This document shows, piece by piece, positions 1 through 5,798 of a DNA stretch of 16,953 nt. The stretch's first letter is position 1, and every line of letters starts with the position of its first letter. Origin of the DNA: CAZVWV01 sp964631745 (GTDB lineage: Bacteria; Bdellovibrionota_C; UBA2361; JBGSMV01); NCBI GenBank assembly GCA_964631745.1, contig CAZVWV010000087.1, forward strand, positions 1 through 16,953. Direction: 5' to 3'. The translations under genes were made by a program, and so were the position numbers. The notes under the pieces were generated by a model, which was not told the origin of the DNA, did not search any database, and saw only the letters and a program-made list of their open reading frames with translations.

Positions 1-1
1 A

Positions 2-835
2 AATGGCGCAGGCAAGTCAACCAGCATAAAGATGTTAACCGGCATTCTCAAACCAACCAGCGGTTCGATCTTAGTAAGTGGCTTCGATCCCTTTAAAGAT
101 CGCAGGCGCTATACCGGCATTATTGGGGTGGTCTTTGGTCAGCGAACCCAACTTTGGTGGGATATCGCCGTAATTGAATCCTTGAGGCTGCTCGGAAGAA
201 TCTATAAAGTTGACCAGGCAACTTTTAACAAGCGCTTAGACGATCTCTGCGCGGTCTTGGAGATTCGGGAACTCCTACACACACCTGTAAGAAAGCTCTC
301 TCTAGGGCAACGAATCCGCTGCGATTTAGCAGCTAGTTTAATATACGGACCCAAAATCTTATTTTTGGACGAACCCACCATCGGCCTCGACGCTGTTGGC
401 AAGGATAGCGTACGCCGATTTCTTAAGGCTATTAACCGTGATTTCAAAACAACTATCATAATGACCACTCACGATCTTAAAGAGATTGAGGAGTTATGTA
501 ATCGCATTATGATTATCGATAAAGGTAAAATTATTTTTGACGGTGCTCTGGATCGCATTAAGGGCCTTCCCGGCCTAGGAAGAAAGTTCTTAATTGACTT
601 CGCCGGGGATGCTCCCATTCAAGAGCTCTCCCAGCTCTTTTACGGTAAAGCCGTTTTCGATCTGCAGGGTACTCGCCGAGTTTTGGGAGACTACGATCAA
701 CGTAAAATCTCCACCCCGGACCTGGTCAAAGAGATTGTCGGGCGCTATTCCATCGTGGATTTAACCATCAGCGAGCCGGAGATTGAAGAAGTTGTAATGA
801 AAATTTACCGCGAGGGCATGGGCAGTGTGGTCTGA
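2..835 (+). CDS. ABC transporter ATP-binding protein, 5' partial (COG4586-like)
   Basis: This is the ATPase subunit of an ABC-2 type exporter, acting on the cytoplasmic face of the inner membrane. The frame is open from base 2, which already lies inside the Walker A motif (NGAGKST), so the start and roughly the first 40-50 residues are outside the window; the ATG at 32 is an internal Met. Also visible are the signature LSLGQ, Walker B ILFLDEPT followed by the D-loop residues GLD, and the H-loop His in TTHD. A C-terminal extension of about 90 residues follows the nucleotide-binding domain. It overlaps the next gene by 11 bp, and two permeases follow (825 and 2314), the arrangement typical of the COG4586/4587/3694 transporters. 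The substrate is unknown. The ABC assignment is certain; the subfamily is by recognition. Confidence 0.95.
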   Translation, partial: NGAGKSTSIKMLTGILKPTSGSILVSGFDPFKDRRRYTGIIGVVFGQRTQLWWDIAVIESLRLLGRIYKVDQATFNKRLDDLCAVLEIRELLHTPVRKLSLGQRIRCDLAASLIYGPKILFLDEPTIGLDAVGKDSVRRFLKAINRDFKTTIIMTTHDLKEIEELCNRIMIIDKGKIIFDGALDRIKGLPGLGRKFLIDFAGDAPIQELSQLFYGKAVFDLQGTRRVLGDYDQRKISTPDLVKEIVGRYSIVDLTISEPEIEEVVMKIYREGMGSVV

Positions 836-1637
836 GATCCTAGTTTACGGAAGTTTCATAAAAAACGCCTTCCTTAAGATGCTCGCCTATCGCCTTCGGT
901 ATTACACCGGAATATTTACCTACCTTTTCTTTGTGGCGGTGTATTATTTCATCTGGAAGGCTGTTTACTCCGGCAAGCCTCCCGACGCTACTATCAACGG
1001 ATTTACCTTAAATGAAATGCTTACCTACATTACGGTGGGCTGGATCGCTCGAAGTTCGTACTTCTCCAATATCGATGACGACATCGACGATCTGGTACGC
1101 ACGGGCCAGATCAGCATCTACCTAATCAAGCCGGTAAACTTCCAGCTAATGATGTTCGCCCAGGCCCTTGGGGAATCACTCTTCCGAATTTTATTCTTCA
1201 CGGTCCCGGTAGGTCTGGTCGTGCTTTGGGCCTTTCCTGTGAACCCTCCCAAAGATTCCCTAGCGCTCCTACTTTTTGGATTCTCCAGCTTACTTGGCTT
1301 CTTAATAATGTGTGCTCTAAATTTTTTAATCGGCTTACTGGCCTTCTACTTAAACTCCATAGACGGAATTTTGCGCGCTAAATACAATCTCATGAATTTT
1401 GCCTCTGGGTTACTACTTCCCCTGACTTTCTTACCAGCCTGGCTCTCGCACGCCTTAGAGCTACTACCCTTTAAAGCCATCGCCTATGTGCCGCTGAAGT
1501 TCTACCTGGGCAAAATACCAAACAGTGAGATTGCGACGGTCCTTGGGGAAGAGTGCTTATGGCTGACAGCTCTGGTTGCCGCAGGGGCGTGGTGCTGGTC
1601 GCGCGCGGCCGCCAAGCTGACTTTGCAGGGCGGTTAA
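825..1637 (+). CDS. ABC-2 type transporter permease (COG4587-like)
   Basis: This is a 270-residue polytopic inner-membrane protein with about six hydrophobic segments (first around residues 29-48, last near residues 248-262). It is one of two permease subunits expected to form the channel of the exporter powered by the ATPase at 2-835. The GTG at 825 is chosen as start because GAGGG at 812-816 sits 8 nt upstream and the N-terminal amphipathic stretch ending in LAYR fits the family. The 11-bp overlap with the ATPase gene implies translational coupling. The stop is 11 bp from the stop of folE on the other strand. The transported substrate cannot be read from the sequence. Confidence 0.88.
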   Translation: MWSEILVYGSFIKNAFLKMLAYRLRYYTGIFTYLFFVAVYYFIWKAVYSGKPPDATINGFTLNEMLTYITVGWIARSSYFSNIDDDIDDLVRTGQISIYLIKPVNFQLMMFAQALGESLFRILFFTVPVGLVVLWAFPVNPPKDSLALLLFGFSSLLGFLIMCALNFLIGLLAFYLNSIDGILRAKYNLMNFASGLLLPLTFLPAWLSHALELLPFKAIAYVPLKFYLGKIPNSEIATVLGEECLWLTALVAAGAWCWSRAAAKLTLQGG

Positions 1638-1649
1638 GGCTTTGGCCTT
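1636..1649. terminator. Weak bidirectional hairpin between convergent genes
   Basis: AAGGC, loop TTTG, GCCTT forms a 5-bp stem spanning the junction between the convergent permease and folE stop codons. On the plus strand it runs into TTAT, a poor U-tract. It could be a weak shared terminator, but a stem this short may be chance. Confidence 0.22.
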
Positions 1650-2209
1650 TATGTTCGCACCAGGGTCATAAATTCCTGCCTGGTGGCCTGATTCGATAAA
1701 AAGATTCCCTTCATAGAGTTCGTTACCATCTTGCTTGATTGCACCTGAATTCCGCGCATCATCATACACATATGATACGCCTCTATAATGCAGGCTACGC
1801 CCAGCGGCTTAAGCAAATTGTTCAACTCCATCGTAATCTGCTCCGTCAAAGTCTCCTGCACTTGCAATCTTCTTGCGAACATATTAACGATTCGCGGAAT
1901 CTTCGAGAGTCCGATGATCTTCCCTTTTGGGATATAGGCGATGCTGGCTTTGCCAAAAAACGGCAGAAGATGATGTTCGCACATTGAATAGAATTCAATA
2001 TCTTTAACTAGCACCATCTCAGAATTCTCGCTTGAGAAAATGGCATCATTCACAATCTCAGTACTTGATTGGTAATAGCCGCTGGTCAGTTCCCGCATGG
2101 CTTTTGCAAAACGCTGCGGCGTTTTTAACAGCCCCTCACGCTTCGGATTCTCTCCAAGCTCGACCAGTAGTTCCTGGCAGATATTCTGCAAAGATTGGTT
2201 TGGGTTCAT
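1649..2209 (-). CDS. folE: GTP cyclohydrolase I
   Basis: This cytoplasmic enzyme converts GTP to 7,8-dihydroneopterin triphosphate, the first step of tetrahydrofolate (and pterin) synthesis. At 186 residues it has normal length. The zinc-site signature CEHH is at residues 77-80 and the third zinc Cys is C148 in HMCMMMRG; the family blocks around residues 99-120 (LSKIPRIV and RLQVQE) are intact. The ATG at 2209 is supported by GGGAGGTGGAGAG just upstream on the minus strand, a strong Shine-Dalgarno. The gene sits antisense between two permease genes of an ABC operon, so it must be transcribed independently from the 104-bp gap shared with the permease at 2314. No folate-pathway neighbour is present. 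Confidence 0.97.
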   Translation of the reverse strand: MNPNQSLQNICQELLVELGENPKREGLLKTPQRFAKAMRELTSGYYQSSTEIVNDAIFSSENSEMVLVKDIEFYSMCEHHLLPFFGKASIAYIPKGKIIGLSKIPRIVNMFARRLQVQETLTEQITMELNNLLKPLGVACIIEAYHMCMMMRGIQVQSSKMVTNSMKGIFLSNQATRQEFMTLVRT

Positions 2210-2287
2210 TACTCTCCACCTCCCAAAGAATAGAGTTGCGCGACAAATAGGATAGCAGCTTAGGATATGCCTGCAAAGTTGACGAAA

Positions 2288-2301
2288 GGCAAAAAATTGC
2301 C
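2288..2301. repeat. Short inverted repeat in the folE/permease divergent gap
   Basis: GGCAA, loop AAAA, TTGCC is a perfect 5-bp inverted repeat located 13 bp upstream of the GTG start at 2314 and 79 bp upstream of folE on the other strand. It could be an operator or a hairpin in the leader, but its small size makes chance plausible. Confidence 0.25.
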
Positions 2302-2313
2302 GACAATCGCGGA

Positions 2314-3114
2314 GTGCTTCCCCCTAGCCTTTCCATTTATGCCGCCTACTTTGCGCAGTTTTTAAAAGCGCGCATGGAGTACCGCTGGAACTTCCTGGTT
2401 TCTTTAGTAGCGAATGTCCTTGTGGCGGTCACGGGGCTTTTTTTCGTGGTATTTCTAATGAATGGCGAGACGGTTACGGCCTTAAAAGGCTGGAGTCGCG
2501 ACGAAGTGCTTTTCATTTACGGCTATTCGATGATATCGATGGCGATCTTTTCCACGGTGGCCTTAAATCTGTACGGATTCGGAGACCGCTATATTATCCA
2601 GGGACTCTTCGATCGCGTGCTGCTTCGCCCCCTAAACTCCCTGGCGCAAGTGCTCTTTGAATCTTTTAATCTAGACAGTATCGGAAGCTTACTCACAGGA
2701 ATTGCCACCATGCTCTACGCTGCGCACAATCTGGGCATCCACTTTGGTTTCCTCGATTGTGTTTGGCTCATCGTTAGCGCTCTCTCCGGCGCGATTATCT
2801 TGCTCTCGGTATTTGTGGTGCTGTCTTCCTTTTCTTTTCACTTCGAAGACCGTTTAGGGATCGCGCCACCTTTTTATAATTTGATAGCCTTCGGGCGGTA
2901 TCCCTTGCCGATTTTTAACCGAGTGATTCAGTTTTTTTTAAGTTGGATTGTGCCGTTTGCATTCGTAGCATTTTACCCGGCCACTCATTTTTTTAACCGC
3001 TCTGGTTATGAGCTCCTATGTTACTCCACCCCCGCCATGGCTCTAGCCTCGGTCTTTGTGGCCTGGCAAGCCTGGCAGTTTGGCGTGGGGAAGTATCAGT
3101 CTACTGGGAATTAG
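2314..3114 (+). CDS. ABC-2 type transporter permease (COG3694-like)
   Basis: This 266-residue polytopic membrane protein is the second permease of the exporter encoded at 2-1637. The N-terminal block ending in MEYRWNF, followed by a long hydrophobic segment, matches the start of the sister permease (LAYRLRYY then TM1). About six hydrophobic segments are visible. The start is GTG 2314: it is the only start-type codon between the upstream in-frame stop (2248-2250) and the family N-terminus, although only GGAG directly abutting it could serve as ribosome-binding site. The usual ATPase-permease-permease operon is here interrupted by folE on the opposite strand, so this gene either relies on transcription through folE antisense or has its own promoter in 2210-2313. 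Confidence 0.86.
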   Translation: MLPPSLSIYAAYFAQFLKARMEYRWNFLVSLVANVLVAVTGLFFVVFLMNGETVTALKGWSRDEVLFIYGYSMISMAIFSTVALNLYGFGDRYIIQGLFDRVLLRPLNSLAQVLFESFNLDSIGSLLTGIATMLYAAHNLGIHFGFLDCVWLIVSALSGAIILLSVFVVLSSFSFHFEDRLGIAPPFYNLIAFGRYPLPIFNRVIQFFLSWIVPFAFVAFYPATHFFNRSGYELLCYSTPAMALASVFVAWQAWQFGVGKYQSTGN

Positions 3115-3205
3115 GGGCTACCCTCAGTCAACTCTAACTACGGAGATTCGATATCGCAAAGAACGCCACCTGGCTCAAATTTCGTTAGCATGTTAAGAAT
3201 ATTCC

Positions 3206-3997
3206 GTGCAAAATATTTATCTGGAACTCACAGAAAAGTTTAACTCTGGTGCGTTACGCGCCATCCTAACTTCCGGCCAAGCCGTTGTATTGCACAAACT
3301 GGCCGTAATGAGTAAGGACGGCGATTGGATCATAAAAGAAGATCCGAGCTGCTTGCAGCATGTGTTGGAAATTTTACAAAGTTATGGTGCGCGCTACCGT
3401 CTTGGCGCACCGCTACATCTAGATTGGCTCGGCGCTGGCTGGAGTAGTCATTTTGAGTTCTTTCACCAAGGAATGCGAGTTAGAACTGATTTTTTTGCTC
3501 GGCCGCCGCGCATCTCGCCGCGGAATCTCGCCGCTCTATGGCAGACCCAAGCGAATGCCAAGATCGCCTTTACTGACGCTAAGACCCTGGCCGAAGTGAA
3601 AATGACCATGAGAGAGAAAGACTATCCCATAATAGGCGAACTTGCGCGCAAGATGGATTCCCCTTCCGATCAACTGCTTTTTAGCCGAAGCGCTCAAGAT
3701 TTGATTGAACTGGCTAAAGAAAATCCCCTATTGATTAGTGAACTATCGAGCCGGCGCCCTTTGCTGAGCTTGCTCGGCAGGTCCACAGTAGAGAAACTTG
3801 AAGCGGCTCTAGATAAAGAGCGAAGAGAATTTATGCGTGAGGATGCAGCGCGCTTGGAAAAGTATGCGCGCGCCTCTGCCACTTGGCTGGCGGAATGGCC
3901 GCGAATACTGGGCCAGATCTGCGCTCTGCCTCTGCTCGAAGCTCATCAAGTTGTTGTCCGAGAAGCCCACAAGTTGCTACCTTTGGTAGCTACCTAA
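3206..3997 (+). CDS. Nucleotidyltransferase-fold-like protein of unknown function
   Basis: I do not recognise a named family. The first 100 residues have the layout of a minimal nucleotidyltransferase fold: SGQ at 23-25 in place of the usual GG/GS, an acidic pair D38-x-D40 (SKDGD), and a third acidic residue D95 in RVRTDFF. That is the three-carboxylate metal site expected of this superfamily, seen for example in AbiEii and MNT-type proteins. The rest (about 130-263) is helical and charged, possibly a substrate or partner domain. The GTG at 3206 is the only start between the in-frame stop at 3194 and the fold; its ribosome-binding site is weak. A small acidic protein follows within 50 bp. An antitoxin- or toxin-like role is possible but unproven. 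Confidence 0.72.
   Translation: MQNIYLELTEKFNSGALRAILTSGQAVVLHKLAVMSKDGDWIIKEDPSCLQHVLEILQSYGARYRLGAPLHLDWLGAGWSSHFEFFHQGMRVRTDFFARPPRISPRNLAALWQTQANAKIAFTDAKTLAEVKMTMREKDYPIIGELARKMDSPSDQLLFSRSAQDLIELAKENPLLISELSSRRPLLSLLGRSTVEKLEAALDKERREFMREDAARLEKYARASATWLAEWPRILGQICALPLLEAHQVVVREAHKLLPLVAT
3976..3994. repeat. Overlapping GCTACC/GGTAGC palindromes (possible operator)
   Basis: GCTACC, TTT, GGTAGC form a perfect 6-bp inverted repeat, and the second arm overlaps a perfect 10-bp palindrome GGTAGCTACC (3985-3994). The cluster encodes the last residues of the upstream protein and lies directly upstream of an extended -10 element at 3998-4006, where a repressor site would be expected. The operator role is inferred from position only. 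Confidence 0.35.
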
Positions 3998-4006
3998 TGC
4001 TATAAT
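3998..4006 (+). promoter_or_regulatory. Extended -10 promoter for the 65-aa gene
   Basis: TG, one base, then TATAAT is a perfect extended -10 element that starts right after the stop codon of the upstream gene. No good -35 lies at 17 bp, which extended -10 promoters do not need. Predicted transcription start is near 4013, about 30 nt before the ATG at 4045. Confidence 0.5.
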
Positions 4007-4044
4007 ATTGCTGTCTTAGTAGCGGCCCCTGTAGGCAAGATCGT

Positions 4045-4242
4045 ATGCAAGATAAGTTTCTAAGTGAAGAAGATCTAGATCTCGCCAATATGTCCGAGGA
4101 GGAGCTAATTACCTATTGGAACTTCTGGCTAATGCAAGCTCAAGCAACAAACGAAGAGGACCGGTTGTTGTATTCACACGGAGTATTTCAGCGTGAGCCT
4201 GATGTGGCCATACCTGCGCCGCCTCCTACCAAGAAACCATGA
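4045..4242 (+). CDS. Small acidic hypothetical protein (65 aa)
   Basis: I do not recognise this protein. It is strongly acidic at the N-terminus (EED, EEE), has a Trp-containing helix-like centre (around residues 24-32) and ends in a proline-rich tail with two lysines (PPPTKKP). No membrane segment or signal peptide is visible. It has its own perfect extended -10 promoter and a weak AGG ribosome-binding site at 4033-4035. It lies just downstream of the nucleotidyltransferase-like gene on the same strand, so a partner role for the pair is conceivable. Its TGA stop lies inside the left 9-bp direct repeat of the small element that follows. Confidence 0.62.
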   Translation: MQDKFLSEEDLDLANMSEEELITYWNFWLMQAQATNEEDRLLYSHGVFQREPDVAIPAPPPTKKP

Positions 4243-4245
4243 CCT
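4237..4245 (+). repeat. Left 9-bp direct repeat (putative target-site duplication)
   Basis: CCATGACCT occurs here and again at 4400-4408, bracketing the 154-bp element. This copy contains the TGA stop of the 65-aa gene. Confidence 0.55.
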
Positions 4246-4399
4246 CACTGCTGTCCGGCAAAACATTGAGGATTTCTCTCTCCGTGACCTCCGTGTTCTC
4301 CGTGGTCAAATTCAAATCGCGGCAACTACAAATTCCTGTTTTCCCTTTTGAAATCGAGAAATGACAGCATCTCCTCCACCTTTCTAGCGGACACGCATG
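4246..4399. mobile_element. Putative MITE-like 154-bp intergenic element
   Basis: The element is bracketed by 9-bp direct repeats. Its two ends are imperfect inverted repeats: reading inward, the left end is CACTGCTGTCCGGC and the right end (complement) is CATGCGTGTCCGC, sharing TGC, TGTCCG and C with single-base indels. Inside are further complementary pairs in nested order, TGCTGTC (4249-4255) with GACAGCA (4363-4369) and ATTTCTC (4272-4278) with GAGAAAT (4356-4362), so the RNA could fold into a long hairpin. There is no coding potential for a transposase, so mobilisation in trans would be needed. Removing the element plus one repeat copy leaves two convergent genes whose stops are 1 bp apart, in line with the other tight convergent junctions here (7, 11 and 19 bp). 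Confidence 0.5.
4280..4306. repeat. Triple 9-bp repeat CTCCGTGnn
   Basis: Three tandem 9-bp units (CTCCGTGAC, CTCCGTGTT, CTCCGTGGT) read on the other strand as a spurious peptide with TENTEVTE. This pattern of CACRGAG-type units is familiar from intergenic DNA of many environmental bacteria. It lies inside the MITE-like element and is too short and unspaced to be a CRISPR array. Confidence 0.75.
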
Positions 4400-4408
4400 C
4401 CATGACCT
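4400..4408 (+). repeat. Right 9-bp direct repeat (putative target-site duplication)
   Basis: This is the second exact copy of CCATGACCT. Its last two bases are part of the stop codon of the AlkP-superfamily gene on the minus strand. Confidence 0.55.
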
Positions 4409-5741
4409 AGAAATACCCCAAAGTCTCAAGCTCCTTCAGAGTCTTATCATTCATCTCCATCGAATCAACTTTATACTTGCCGGCGTCTTTACCTATGCGA
4501 CCAAAGGCCCGTTCAAAAACGCTTTTGAAGAGCTCTAAGTTACTGGGATTCGTAATCTTGGTTTGCTCCAGTGGATCATTCTTAAAATCGTAAAGCTCGT
4601 ACTCTTTGGCCTGCTTAGGATCAACGTAGAGTCCTTTCTCAAGATCATAACTGGCGATAAATTTTTGCCCTTCGGGCGATATATACCCTTTGTAATTATA
4701 CCTTCTTGATATTTCCATCAGAATCGCGCGATCTTTCCAACTCTTGCGATCGCTCAACAGTGAAACTCCATGCAACCCAGCCGCCGGCTTGGCCCCTATA
4801 AGGTCAAGCAATGTGGGGTAAAGATCTACCGAGCTTACCGGCTCTTCAATTGTCTCAGCGGACTTTCCACCCGGCATCCGCAAAACAAACGGCACGCGCA
4901 ACTCTTCGTTAAAGAGCGCCAATCCATGTCCATGATTACCGCGCTCCCAAAACTGCTCTCCGTGGTCAGAGATCAGCACTATAACCGAATCATCATAAAG
5001 GCCGCTGGCTTTCAATTTATTAAAGAGCTCCCCGATCTGGTTATCGACGTATCTAATCTCGCTATCGTAACGCGCTATAAGATCCTGAGCCTCGTCGTTA
5101 TAGCGATCATCGGCGATCTTCCCCTTAAAGAAATTCTTAAAAGGTTTAGGCGCGCTGTAAGGATCGTGAGGATCGATATAGTGCAAATAAAGTAGAAGTG
5201 GCTTGTCCGGACTACGCCACTTATCGATTAGGCCAAAAGCTTTCTCGTTTACCTGCGCGCCCGTGATATGCCCAGGCGAATAAAAATAATCGAATCCTTG
5301 CGTGTACCCAAACCCCTGTCCGATCCAGGGATTGGCGGACACCCCCGCGGTTTGATACCCCTGCTCCTTAAAGACCTCAGCAAACAGTTTCAAATCCTGA
5401 CTTAGTTTGAACGAAAATTTCTCCGCAGCTTTAACGCGGCTATTGGGCGGCATCATTCCGTGCGCGCTGGGATAGAGTCCCGTAAAAATAGATGCGACCG
5501 ATGGAGCAGTCCAGGTTGCACCCACGAAGGCAGAGGTGAAATTCAGACTCTCTGCTGCAAAAGCATCCAAAACAGGGCTAGTCTGCCGTTCGTAACCGTT
5601 AAAGCTCATATGGTCTGCGCGCAACGTATCAACCAAGATCACTATTACATTAGGCTTATGGTTACCGCGCCCGAGCAGCGCCCAAGCGGCTACTGCAATT
5701 AATACCAATACTATAATTAATTTCGTGAGACCTTTTCCCAT
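4407..5741 (-). CDS. Membrane-anchored sulfatase-like AlkP-superfamily hydrolase
   Basis: This 444-residue alkaline-phosphatase-superfamily enzyme has an N-terminal anchor (residues about 7-24 after MGKGLTK). The positive residues before the anchor predict an extracytoplasmic catalytic domain. Metal-site residues are visible: D38 (VDTLRADH), D259/H260 (SDHGE) and H270/H272 (NHGHG), plus the conserved HYIDPHDPY around 187-194. The nucleophile position is T78 in TAPSVASIFTG. The Cys/Ser-x-Pro/Ala-x-Arg formylglycine motif of type I sulfatases is absent, so despite the overall sulfatase look it is more likely a phosphodiesterase, phosphatase or phospho-transferase. The C-terminus ends in LETLGYF, the LGY tail common in this group. 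It is divergent from the next AlkP gene with a 49-bp gap. Confidence 0.9.
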   Translation of the reverse strand: MGKGLTKLIIVLVLIAVAAWALLGRGNHKPNVIVILVDTLRADHMSFNGYERQTSPVLDAFAAESLNFTSAFVGATWTAPSVASIFTGLYPSAHGMMPPNSRVKAAEKFSFKLSQDLKLFAEVFKEQGYQTAGVSANPWIGQGFGYTQGFDYFYSPGHITGAQVNEKAFGLIDKWRSPDKPLLLYLHYIDPHDPYSAPKPFKNFFKGKIADDRYNDEAQDLIARYDSEIRYVDNQIGELFNKLKASGLYDDSVIVLISDHGEQFWERGNHGHGLALFNEELRVPFVLRMPGGKSAETIEEPVSSVDLYPTLLDLIGAKPAAGLHGVSLLSDRKSWKDRAILMEISRRYNYKGYISPEGQKFIASYDLEKGLYVDPKQAKEYELYDFKNDPLEQTKITNPSNLELFKSVFERAFGRIGKDAGKYKVDSMEMNDKTLKELETLGYF

Positions 5742-5770
5742 ACCTCTGGCGTTCCTAAGTGGAGGCTGTA

Positions 5771-5798
5771 ATAATAGGCCAGTTTATTGTATGCGCAA
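5771..5798 (-). promoter_or_regulatory. Candidate sigma70 promoter for the 4407-5741 gene
   Basis: On the minus strand TTGCGC, a 16-bp spacer and TATTAT can be read; the -10 matches consensus at 5 of 6 positions, the -35 at 3 of 6. Predicted start is near 5764, giving a leader of about 23 nt. It overlaps the start codon of the divergent AlkP gene. Confidence 0.3.

Noticed and set aside
4280..4306. Possible CRISPR array
   Set aside because: Three contiguous 9-bp units without spacers and no cas genes; a simple tandem repeat.
4226..4429. Minus-strand 67-codon reading frame containing TTENTEVTE
   Set aside because: It is the translation of the CTCCGTG repeat and element flanks, overlaps the stops of both neighbours, has no ribosome-binding site, and this peptide pattern is a familiar spurious annotation.
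4770..5195. Plus-strand 141-codon reading frame inside the AlkP gene
   Set aside because: It lies wholly antisense to a well-supported enzyme gene and shows no domain or start signal.
5725..5790. Extended N-terminus (22 residues) of the 5791 gene
   Set aside because: It would overlap the divergent gene and precede the signal-like helix with an unrelated peptide; the ATG at 5791 fits better.
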